Assembly (NCBI GenBank): GCA_030151135.1 | Contig: JASLEQ010000213.1 | Span: 1-15,790, forward strand | Reading direction: 5' to 3' | DNA length: 15,790 bases | Origin: Candidatus Sulfotelmatobacter sp. | GTDB taxonomy: Bacteria; Acidobacteriota; Terriglobia; Terriglobales; SbA1 | In this document: positions 1 through 6,232 of the stretch, piece after piece | How positions within the stretch are numbered: the first letter of the stretch is position 1 | Layout of the letters: every line of letters begins with the position of its first letter | Made by a program: the position numbers and the translations under genes | The notes under the pieces: model-generated | What the model was told of the DNA's origin: nothing | Seen by the model: the letters and a program-made list of their open reading frames with translations, nothing else | Databases searched by the model: none

Positions 1-98
1 GTGATCAGAACGATTACTTTGCGGCCTTTGCGGTGATCCAACGCTCTTGAGGCAAGGTATATAGCGTCATAAAGCGCGGTGGCCGCTCCCATGCGGAT

Positions 99-494
99 GT
101 GATCACCGACGGGGGCGATACCATCAGCAAGATCGACTACAAACAAGCGGTAAGGGCTTCGGAAGAGGCTGAGGCCATTGTGTATTCGATCATCGTGGTT
201 CCCATCGAGAGCAGCGCGGGACGGGAAACCGGCGGTGAGCACGCATTGATACAGCTTTCGGAAGACACTGGAGGCAAGTACTACTACGCCACTTCGGTCA
301 CGCAACTGGACGAAGCGTTCCACAAGATCAGTGACGAACTGCGGACGCAATATCTGCTTGCGTATTATCCGTCCCAGCGCACGTCGTCGTCGGAATTCCG
401 GCGCATCGAGGTAAAGGTAGTCGGAGTTCCGGACGCATCCAACTATCGGGTCCGCCATCGCGCCGGTTATTACAGTGTGAAGTCAGAGTTCTGA
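99..494 (+). CDS. C-terminal remnant of a VWFA-related domain protein (probably a broken gene)
   Basis: The open frame encodes about 131 residues from a GTG at 99. It resembles the end of acidobacterial VWFA-related proteins: the MIDAS-like ITDGGDT at its very start, then a TGGKYYY segment, the DELRTQYLLAYYP motif, and a YRVRHRAGYY ending. These proteins are normally exported and about 300 residues or longer, with the VWA fold starting well before this point. The same frame continues upstream of 99 with residues that still align (GRSHADV before ITDGGDT), so GTG 99 is unlikely to be a true start. A TGA at 48-50 interrupts that frame, and the segment between looks shortened and degenerate (GKVYSVI where GTALYDAI is usual). 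I infer a decayed gene or a sequence error. The family assignment is firm, the integrity is not. The function of this family is unknown. No Shine-Dalgarno sequence precedes 99. Confidence 0.6.
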   Translation: MITDGGDTISKIDYKQAVRASEEAEAIVYSIIVVPIESSAGRETGGEHALIQLSEDTGGKYYYATSVTQLDEAFHKISDELRTQYLLAYYPSQRTSSSEFRRIEVKVVGVPDASNYRVRHRAGYYSVKSEF

Positions 495-808
495 ATGGTT
501 TGAGCGTCGAGGGAGCTTTCTGAACTGGGGAAGAGCGCTTCAGAGTTGGTTCATTATTTCGAAATCAGATACATTATTTGGAAACCGCAAACCTGATACG
601 CGCGGCAGATTACCCTAAGTCGAGACTCAGCAATGTGTTGAAAACTGAGCAAAGGGCAGATGCCTGCGCGGCCGTTGACTAGTTTTTGCTGGCCAGAGGA
701 TTGCCTATCAGCGCAATTTGGTCGCAATGTGCGAGAGGCGGTAGAGCGTTATTGCAGCGATCTCAAGGCGCAAGATTTGTTGTTCTGTTGATCCGAAAGG
801 TAGGTTCG
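495..808. other. Non-coding stretch upstream of the TonB-dependent receptor
   Basis: No convincing gene is present in these 314 bases. They hold a pair of near-identical 15-base elements 20 bases apart (552-586), a small GAAG/CTTC hairpin at 530-541 and a TTGACT hexamer at 675-680 that has no good -10 partner at the usual spacing. The open frame of the downstream receptor extends back to 686, but that extension is unlikely to be translated because a better start lies at 809. Confidence 0.6.
552..586. repeat. Two-copy direct repeat with 20-base period
   Basis: CATTATTTCGAAATC (552-566) and CATTATTTGGAAACC (572-586) match at 13 of 15 positions and start exactly 20 bases apart, close to two helical turns. 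The first copy contains the perfect 10-base palindrome ATTTCGAAAT (556-565). It lies in an AT-rich patch about 225 bases before the receptor start. The geometry would suit a dimeric regulator binding two sites on one DNA face, but no known operator is recognised. Confidence 0.5.
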
Positions 809-3800
809 ATGATGCTCAATGCTACGCTGCGGGGCTGCCAGTGGCGCGCCGTAATGGCGGTTTGGCTGCTGGGAACTTTTGCCCTGATTCCTGCTCCGAT
901 TGCGGCACAGAATTCGATCGCGACCGGCGGCATTGTCGGCACTGTGACCGATGCGTCAGGGACCGTTCTGGCAGGAGCAAAGGTGAACGTCACCGGGTCC
1001 ACGGGCCAAGTCGCCAGGACAGCGACCAACAGCGAGGGGGAATACGTCGTTGGGAATTTGATTCCCGGCGTTTACAAAGTCCGCATTGAAGCCACGAACT
1101 TCAAAACTGCGGAAGTGCGACTGACTATCAGAGTAAATAACATCGCCAACGGCAACCGGAAACTGGAACCCGGGCAGGGCACTACCGCGGTTGACGAAAT
1201 AAACGAGATGCCGGTCAATGCGGCACAGGCGACGGTGCAGGGTCTGCTTAGCTCGACGCAGATTGAAAGTCTTCCGACGAACGGGCACAACTTCCTCGAT
1301 GTCGGCCAACTTGAGCCCGGGGTTCAGGTGCAGGACGGACAGGATCTCGATCCCAGCAAGGCTGGCTATTGGGCCATTTCGATCGAAGGCCATTCCGGAC
1401 GCAACACTCGTATCGAAGTCGACGGGGTGGATATTTCCGACGAGACAGTGGGTGCGACTACGTCTAACGTGCCAGCCACGGCGGTTCAGGAGTTCCAGGT
1501 AAGCCAATCGGATCTCGATCTATCGACCGAGCTTACGTCTGCGGGGGCCGTCAATGTGGTCACTAAATCGGGATCCGACACGCTTCATGGTGAAGCATTT
1601 GGCGCATTTCGCGATAGCTCATTTTCGTCACAACTTCCGACACCGGCGGGATTCAAGTCACCATTTCAACGGAGCCAATATGGGGCGGGCGTAGGCGGTC
1701 CGATTATCAAGGACAAAGCCTTCTTCTTTGTCGACGGAGAGCGCACCCTTCAGCACGCGCAGGCTCCGGTTCCGATTTCTGCTCCATTCACGCAGTATTC
1801 GGGTACATATACTGATCCTTTCCACGAGGACAACCTCACGGGGCGATTGGATTATGAACTCACGCCTGCCGCGAGGGCTTTCTATCGATTCTCATACTTT
1901 GACAACTCAATGGCAGCGAACCTGGGTCAAGGGTATTCGGTGTATGACAACGTCGATATCACGAGAGATCACGTGCTCGGTCTGGATTTCAGCCGAGGAA
2001 TCTATACGCACTCGATTCGATTCTCTTACCTGAAATTCCAGAATCACATGGCGGACGCAACCATCGGAAACAGCGCGCTGCCGTTCAGTGGCCTGCAGGC
2101 GCAAATCGCGATGGGTACTTCAGGGCTGATTGCTGGTCCGAACTCTCTGGCCCCTCAAAAGACTCTGCAAAGTAATGTCGAGCTGAAGTATGACGGCTCG
2201 CGGCTGTGGAGGGATCATGTGGTTCGTTTCGGCGCTGGGTTCGACCACATCGTGGGAGCGGGATTCGACTCGTTCTACGGCAACGGGCCGCGAATTGTGT
2301 CGCAGGTTTCGAGCTCAGAAATAACAAACGCCGCGGTGGGACCATTTAGCGGAGGATCTTCAAATCCGTTCAACTATCCCGCCGATTCCATCACGTTGGC
2401 GAATGGTCTGGGGTATTCGACCGGCAAAGCGGGGCTGGGTCTTCCTGCAGGTGAGTTGGGACCGGATAATCGATTGCTGCTCTACCTGGGCGACACGTGG
2501 AAGGCTCGACGAACGCTGGTTCTGACTTATGGATTGCGCTACGAGCGGGATACGGGACGCACCGACAGCCAGTATCCGGCAATACCTCAACTGGACTCGT
2601 TGGTTGCGGGATTGGGAAATCGAGTAACACAGCCTGACACCAATTTTGCACCTCAATTTGGGTTTGCGTGGGACGCGGGTGGCAACGGGAAGACGGTGTT
2701 TCGCGGCGGAGTAGGGCTGTTCTGGGAAAATTCACTCTGGAACAACGTGCTTTTTGACGCGCCACTCCGGCAGCAGACGGGATCGTTTTTGCAGTTCTTC
2801 TCTCCGTGTGCTTCGCCGGGTCAGCCAAATACCTTGAAAACGGCAAACGGTGATCTGAACACTCCCGGGAGCGCGACGGCGAGCCAGATCTGTGGCGCAC
2901 CTGGATCGAGCAGCTTTCCCCTGATCGGGAATGTACTGCCAGCGATTATTGGACTGCAACAAGCTTACGCGGCCGGATCGCCCTTCAATCTGAATGGCCG
3001 GAATCCCGCGTATGCGGGCCAGTATCTTACTGACTGTTCCTCAGGGTCGAATTGCTACTTCGCGCCGGGAAGTTCCATGCTGAATCCGTTGTACCGGTCA
3101 CCTCGATCGATACAAATGAATATCGGGATGGAGCGCGAACTCAGGCCCGGCATGGTGTTTACGGTCAACTACGTTCGGAACATCGAAACCCATTACCTTC
3201 TCGGCGTAGATCAGAACCATGCGGGCGACGTTCGATATTTCGACAAAGGCGGGGCTGAAGCGGCGATCGCGAACACGCTGTCTGCGTGCGGTGCAGCGAC
3301 CGTGCCTGAGTCGTGGGCTCGGAATTGTCTCTTTGATCCTGCTACCGGGACGACAGACGGTGGAACTTGGGGAACCGCGGCGAATCCGGCAAGGCCCGCC
3401 AATATGAGCGACTTTGCCTCGCGTGGGTTGGGATCATCGACCGATATGGGAGGAAACAGTTGTCTTGCCCGCCTCGGCTATAACTGCGCATTTGGAGGAT
3501 TGAACCCGCTGGCGCCGCCGCTAGGATTTCTATCGCCGGTTGGCAGGTCGCTCTACACTGGATATCAGATGAAGTTTGTCGACACGTTGAAGCATCCCTC
3601 GCGCTGGGTGGAGTCGGCGAATTTTCAGCTTGCTTACGCGCTTTCAACGCTGCGCAATTCGGGTGGGGGCGTGGCGGCGGACAACCCGGTGACGGTTGCG
3701 AGCGGCGATCAGGATTTCATCGCGCCCGCTCTCGACAATCAAAACGTAAACCGTTATTTCGGTCCATCCGATCTCGATCGCCGCCACCAGATCTCCTTTG

Positions 3801-4444
3801 GCGGACTAGTAACGCTGCCGCTGAGGATCCAGTGGGGGATGATGGGTCATTTCTACAGCCCGTTAGCGACGACGTTGACGGTTCCGAATACCGGCGCAGG
3901 GGCAGGAGAGATTTTCCGCACCGATTTCAGCGGCGACGGTACCACGCAGGACCCGATACCGGGCACCCACGTGGGCACGTTTGAACGCGGAGTTGAAGCC
4001 AGCAACGTGAATCAAAAGATCTCGATCTACAACACGACGGTGGCGGGATTGCCCACGCCAGCGGGACAGCTTCTCGTCACAAACAATCTAATGACGGCAC
4101 AGGACTTGGCGAGTTTGGGCGGCGTAGCTCCTGCCGTGGCGCCCGCACCGTTTGATCAGCAAAGTTATTCCTGGTTGCGGACATTTGATACGAGTCTGTC
4201 CTGGAAATACACAGTCAAGGAACGGTTTACGATTCAGCCATCGGCAGCAGTTTTTAACGTGTTTAATTTTGTGAATTTTGATCTGCCGGGCAACATGATG
4301 TCTGGATTGCTGACGGGAACCAATGGTGCGATCAATGGGACGACCTATGCAGGACACTTTGCCAACCGCGCCGGCGCAGGATCGGGAGTTTTCATGTTGG
4401 GCGCACCCCGTCAGATAGAGTTTGGTTTGAAACTTACCTTTTAG
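809..4444 (+). CDS. TonB-dependent receptor with N-terminal carboxypeptidase-regulatory-like domain (Oar type)
   Basis: A large outer-membrane beta-barrel receptor of about 1,211 residues. The ATG at 809 (immediately followed by a second ATG) is chosen because GAAAGG lies 8 bases upstream and a signal peptide follows: a basic N-terminus, a hydrophobic run AVMAVWLLGTFALIP, and a probable cleavage near IAAQ around residue 34. The frame opens further upstream at 686, but that extension has no signal-like character. Residues ~40-123 form a carboxypeptidase-regulatory-like fold (GGIVGTVTDASG, GEYVVGNLIPGVYKV). Residues ~140-290 resemble the plug domain (EVDGVDISDE, GAVNVVTKSGSDTLHGEAFG). The rest is barrel, ending in a C-terminal Phe (FGLKLTF), the usual signal for the BAM assembly machinery. 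Family members take up or bind bulky substrates, often glycans or peptides. The substrate here cannot be told, and there is no neighbouring hydrolase or sugar operon. No TonB box was identified with confidence. Confidence 0.92.
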   Translation: MMLNATLRGCQWRAVMAVWLLGTFALIPAPIAAQNSIATGGIVGTVTDASGTVLAGAKVNVTGSTGQVARTATNSEGEYVVGNLIPGVYKVRIEATNFKTAEVRLTIRVNNIANGNRKLEPGQGTTAVDEINEMPVNAAQATVQGLLSSTQIESLPTNGHNFLDVGQLEPGVQVQDGQDLDPSKAGYWAISIEGHSGRNTRIEVDGVDISDETVGATTSNVPATAVQEFQVSQSDLDLSTELTSAGAVNVVTKSGSDTLHGEAFGAFRDSSFSSQLPTPAGFKSPFQRSQYGAGVGGPIIKDKAFFFVDGERTLQHAQAPVPISAPFTQYSGTYTDPFHEDNLTGRLDYELTPAARAFYRFSYFDNSMAANLGQGYSVYDNVDITRDHVLGLDFSRGIYTHSIRFSYLKFQNHMADATIGNSALPFSGLQAQIAMGTSGLIAGPNSLAPQKTLQSNVELKYDGSRLWRDHVVRFGAGFDHIVGAGFDSFYGNGPRIVSQVSSSEITNAAVGPFSGGSSNPFNYPADSITLANGLGYSTGKAGLGLPAGELGPDNRLLLYLGDTWKARRTLVLTYGLRYERDTGRTDSQYPAIPQLDSLVAGLGNRVTQPDTNFAPQFGFAWDAGGNGKTVFRGGVGLFWENSLWNNVLFDAPLRQQTGSFLQFFSPCASPGQPNTLKTANGDLNTPGSATASQICGAPGSSSFPLIGNVLPAIIGLQQAYAAGSPFNLNGRNPAYAGQYLTDCSSGSNCYFAPGSSMLNPLYRSPRSIQMNIGMERELRPGMVFTVNYVRNIETHYLLGVDQNHAGDVRYFDKGGAEAAIANTLSACGAATVPESWARNCLFDPATGTTDGGTWGTAANPARPANMSDFASRGLGSSTDMGGNSCLARLGYNCAFGGLNPLAPPLGFLSPVGRSLYTGYQMKFVDTLKHPSRWVESANFQLAYALSTLRNSGGGVAADNPVTVASGDQDFIAPALDNQNVNRYFGPSDLDRRHQISFGGLVTLPLRIQWGMMGHFYSPLATTLTVPNTGAGAGEIFRTDFSGDGTTQDPIPGTHVGTFERGVEASNVNQKISIYNTTVAGLPTPAGQLLVTNNLMTAQDLASLGGVAPAVAPAPFDQQSYSWLRTFDTSLSWKYTVKERFTIQPSAAVFNVFNFVNFDLPGNMMSGLLTGTNGAINGTTYAGHFANRAGAGSGVFMLGAPRQIEFGLKLTF

Positions 4445-4450
4445 AGTGCT

Positions 4451-4500
4451 GTCGATGTTCTCGACACTTTTTGGGCCTGTTCACCGATCAGGCCCTTCCT
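4451..4500 (+). terminator. Hairpins downstream of the TonB-dependent receptor
   Basis: Two stems follow the stop at 4444. The first is GTCGA (4451-4455) with TCGAC (4461-4465), followed closely by TTTTT (4468-4472). The second, stronger stem is GGGCCTG (4473-4479) with CAGGCCC (4489-4495), followed by a pyrimidine-rich TTCCTTCTCT. Together they probably end the receptor transcript, but neither has both a strong stem and a clean T-tract. Confidence 0.5.
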
Positions 4501-4528
4501 TCTCTGCCGCTTCGGCTTTGTTCCCACT

Positions 4529-4852
4529 CTAGGGATTGAGTTCGCTGCGCAGCCGCTTGGAAAGCTTTTCGATCTGCTTCAGCTTCTCGATCGTGTCTTT
4601 CGGTAGCATTCCTCTGCGGATGTTGTCGACGTCGGATGGGATAGTTCCGGCCGTTCGGGCCAATTCGTTCGCTTCATGTTGGATCTGAAGCAGATTGACG
4701 TTGCGGTGCAGGACCGGTGATTGCTGGTCGCTGTGTCCGTCCGGATCCATGGTTTCCGGTGGAGTGGGAAAGTGGTGGCTTGCCTGCTGCGCGAATGCGG
4801 TGAGGCATAACCCGAGTGCAACAAGGAGTACTGTACTCGCGGGGCGGTTCAC
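4529..4852 (-). CDS. Small secreted protein with C-terminal coiled-coil character, unknown function
   Basis: A protein of 107 residues. The GTG at 4852 is chosen because AGGAGG sits 4 bases upstream and translation from it begins with a good signal peptide (basic start, then VLLVALGLCLTAFAQQ). The frame is open further upstream, including an ATG at 4882, but that start has no Shine-Dalgarno and would put an implausible leader before the hydrophobic run. After a Pro/His-rich linker, the C-terminal ~60 residues are Leu/Lys/Glu-rich and look helical (NLLQIQHEANELARTAG, then TIEKLKQIEKLSKRLR). Similar small exported helical proteins are familiar from acidobacterial genomes, with no function assigned; that comparison is from memory. 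It is divergent from hfq with 95 bases between starts. A TAAAAT on the minus strand (4886-4881) could be its -10 element. Confidence 0.7.
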   Translation of the reverse strand: MNRPASTVLLVALGLCLTAFAQQASHHFPTPPETMDPDGHSDQQSPVLHRNVNLLQIQHEANELARTAGTIPSDVDNIRRGMLPKDTIEKLKQIEKLSKRLRSELNP

Positions 4853-4929
4853 GTGGCCTCCTGCAGAAGGACGCAACAGCATTTTACTCTGGCTGCGGAA
4901 GCCCTCGTGGCGAGAGTCATTCGGCGCCG

Positions 4930-4941
4930 ATTGTGTACAAT
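4930..4941 (+). promoter_or_regulatory. -10-like hexamer and inverted repeat directly before hfq
   Basis: TACAAT at 4936-4941 ends 6 bases before the hfq ATG (4948). A transcript driven by it would begin at about the start codon, so would be leaderless. The hexamer sits inside ATTGT-GT-ACAAT, a 5-base inverted repeat around a 2-base centre, which could also be a regulator site. No TTGACA-like -35 is visible at 16-18 bases upstream. Confidence 0.4.
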
Positions 4942-4947
4942 GCGAGC

Positions 4948-5220
4948 ATGTCGTTCCGCGCTCCACATGGAAATCCGAATGCAAAAAGAGGGCGGACGCC
5001 GCCGCCAGAAGACACGTTCGAAGAAGCAGCTTTTCTGAAAAATCTTGGGGAGAAACAGAAAGCGGTTTCGGTCAAGTTAATGGATGGCCAGAACGTAGAG
5101 GGTTGGATCGAGTACTACGATAAGAACATGATCCGCCTTACGCGGCAGGGCGCGCCGAATCTATTCATTTTCAAGCACGAAATCATGTATATCGCCGAGG
5201 AAAACGGGAAGAAGAAGTAG
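4948..5220 (+). CDS. hfq: Divergent Hfq-type RNA chaperone (Sm-like)
   Basis: A 90-residue protein with an N-terminal extension of about 27 residues (basic, then Pro-rich PPPEDTF) before an Sm fold. The Sm1-like part is FLKNLGEKQKAVSVKL, then DGQNVEGWIEYYDKNMIRL; the Sm2-like part is LFIFKHEIMYIAE. Hfq forms hexameric rings that bind U-rich small RNAs and mRNAs. Conserved relative to E. coli Hfq are the Gly of DG, the Gly-x-Ile-Glu, Asp40-equivalent, and the KH pair (FKH at 75-77 for YKH). Different are the proximal-face Gln8 (Glu here) and Phe42 (Asn60 here), and the loop before FKH is about two residues longer. The ATG at 4948 fits the family; the open frame reaches back to 4816 but that part overlaps the divergent gene. 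No Shine-Dalgarno is visible. The IMPase-family gene follows after 59 bases, probably co-transcribed. Confidence 0.8.
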   Translation: MSFRAPHGNPNAKRGRTPPPEDTFEEAAFLKNLGEKQKAVSVKLMDGQNVEGWIEYYDKNMIRLTRQGAPNLFIFKHEIMYIAEENGKKK

Positions 5221-5242
5221 AGTTCTTGGGCTTTTCTCCTGA

Positions 5243-5259
5243 TCCCGCAGCCTGCGGGA
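5243..5259 (+). other. Perfect 7-bp hairpin between hfq and the phosphatase gene
   Basis: TCCCGCA (5243-5249) pairs with TGCGGGA (5253-5259) around a 3-base loop. It is followed by A-rich sequence rather than T, so it is not an intrinsic terminator on the plus strand. It lies 20 bases before the phosphatase ATG and could act as an mRNA structure or 3'-end stabiliser for hfq. Confidence 0.45.
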
Positions 5260-5279
5260 AACGTAAAGAAAGACCGCGA

Positions 5280-6134
5280 ATGGCATCGAACGCCGAATAC
5301 CCCGACAGCTTTATTCCAGTCATGTCAGCAATTGCGCGAGAAGCGGGCGCGCTATTGATGCAGTATTTCCACCAGGGCCTAAAAATCGAATACAAGGGCG
5401 AAGCGGACCTGGTCACGGCGGCGGATCGGGCTTCGGAAGCGCTGATTCGGGAGCGCATCAAAAAGTCGTTTCCTACCCACGACGTGTTAGGCGAGGAGCA
5501 GGGGCTTAACGATCAAGGCAGCGATTACCGGTGGTACGTTGACCCGCTGGATGGGACGACGAATTTTGCACACGGATATCCGGTGTTTTGCGTTTCGATG
5601 GCTCTTGAGCATCGGTCGGAGGGGAGTGCCAAACGGATTGCTGGAGTTGTATACGATCCGACGCGTGAAGAACTGTTCAGCGCCGAGCTTGGAAAAGGAG
5701 CACAACTGAACGGCAAGGCGATCCAGGTATCGAAGGCGGCACAACTAAAAGAATCTTTGGTCGCAACCGGCTTTCCCAGCCAAAAGCGGCACAAGAACCC
5801 CAACATTTTCTTTTATCACCAGATCACATTACGAACGCATGGGGTGCGGCGAGCGGGGTCCGCAGCGCTGGATTTATGCAACGTTGCTTGCGCGCGCTTC
5901 GACGGCTTCTGGGAGTTCAATCTTAATCCCTGGGATACGGCTGCGGGGACATTGATCGCGGAAGAAGCTGGGGGCAAAGTCAGCAGCTTCGATGGATCGC
6001 CATTCCAGTTGAATAGCCGCGAAACGCTGGCATCCAATGGCTTGATTCATGACGCTCTCATCCAGCAATTCCAGGAAATCTTTGCCGGGCGGGACCTCGA
6101 TCCGCTGCCCGATCCACGTACCTACCAGCGTTAA
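5280..6134 (+). CDS. Inositol monophosphatase family phosphatase (SuhB/CysQ-like)
   Basis: A 284-residue Mg-dependent sugar or nucleotide monophosphatase of the FIG superfamily, full length for the family (about 260-280). The metal-site motifs are all present: DLVTAAD (43-49), GEEQG (71-75), DPLDGTTNF (88-96), a GSAALDLC segment (193-200) and NPWDTAAG (216-223). The ATG at 5280 is chosen because the family begins about 10 residues before the FIPVMSAIAREAG helix. A TTG at 5226 would add 18 residues that do not look family-like. The Shine-Dalgarno is weak. Substrates could be inositol-1-phosphate, histidinol phosphate or 3'-phosphoadenosine phosphates; sequence alone does not decide. In E. coli the SuhB member also works in rRNA transcription antitermination, which makes the position beside hfq of interest, but that role is only a possibility here. 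Confidence 0.9.
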   Translation: MASNAEYPDSFIPVMSAIAREAGALLMQYFHQGLKIEYKGEADLVTAADRASEALIRERIKKSFPTHDVLGEEQGLNDQGSDYRWYVDPLDGTTNFAHGYPVFCVSMALEHRSEGSAKRIAGVVYDPTREELFSAELGKGAQLNGKAIQVSKAAQLKESLVATGFPSQKRHKNPNIFFYHQITLRTHGVRRAGSAALDLCNVACARFDGFWEFNLNPWDTAAGTLIAEEAGGKVSSFDGSPFQLNSRETLASNGLIHDALIQQFQEIFAGRDLDPLPDPRTYQR

Positions 6135-6166
6135 CCCGCGGATCCGCATCATAAGTTTGGCCGCGT

Positions 6167-6172
6167 TACAAT
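6167..6172 (+). promoter_or_regulatory. -10-like hexamer upstream of the hydro-lyase
   Basis: TACAAT at 6167-6172, within GTTACAAT, lies 60 bases before the hydro-lyase GTG and 5 bases before an ATG at 6178. No matching -35 was seen at 16-19 bases. The same 8-mer GTTACAAT precedes glyQ, which supports its being a promoter element used in this genome. Confidence 0.4.
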
Positions 6173-6177
6173 AAAGC

Positions 6178-6216
6178 ATGTGGGAACGCCGGCTCCGCTC
6201 CGGCAGATCATTCTGA
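6178..6216 (+). CDS. Possible 12-codon upstream ORF (leader peptide) before the hydro-lyase
   Basis: ATG at 6178 to TGA at 6214-6216 encodes MWERRLRSGRSF, with four Arg in twelve residues. It starts 5 bases after the TACAAT hexamer, so it would be read from a leaderless transcript. It contains a GCCGG/CCGGC hairpin (6188-6204) and ends 16 bases before the hydro-lyase GTG. It could be a regulatory leader or a chance ORF; short ORFs like this arise often by chance. Confidence 0.25.
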   Translation: MWERRLRSGRSF

Positions 6217-6232
6217 AGGCCTCAGGTTAACC

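Noticed and set aside
675..680. TTGACT as a -35 element for the receptor gene
   Set aside because: No acceptable -10 hexamer lies 16-19 bases downstream.
686..808. Upstream in-frame extension of the TonB-dependent receptor
   Set aside because: It has no ribosome binding site at 686 and would put 41 non-signal residues before a clear signal peptide that starts at 809 with GAAAGG upstream.
2391..2900. Long minus-strand open frame inside the receptor gene
   Set aside because: It is antisense to a confidently identified gene and its product is Arg/Pro/Ser-rich with no domain features.
4695..5123. Open frame overlapping the small secreted gene and hfq on the plus strand
   Set aside because: Its translation has no recognisable motifs, is Arg/Trp-rich as out-of-frame GC-rich DNA usually is, and overlaps two better-supported genes.
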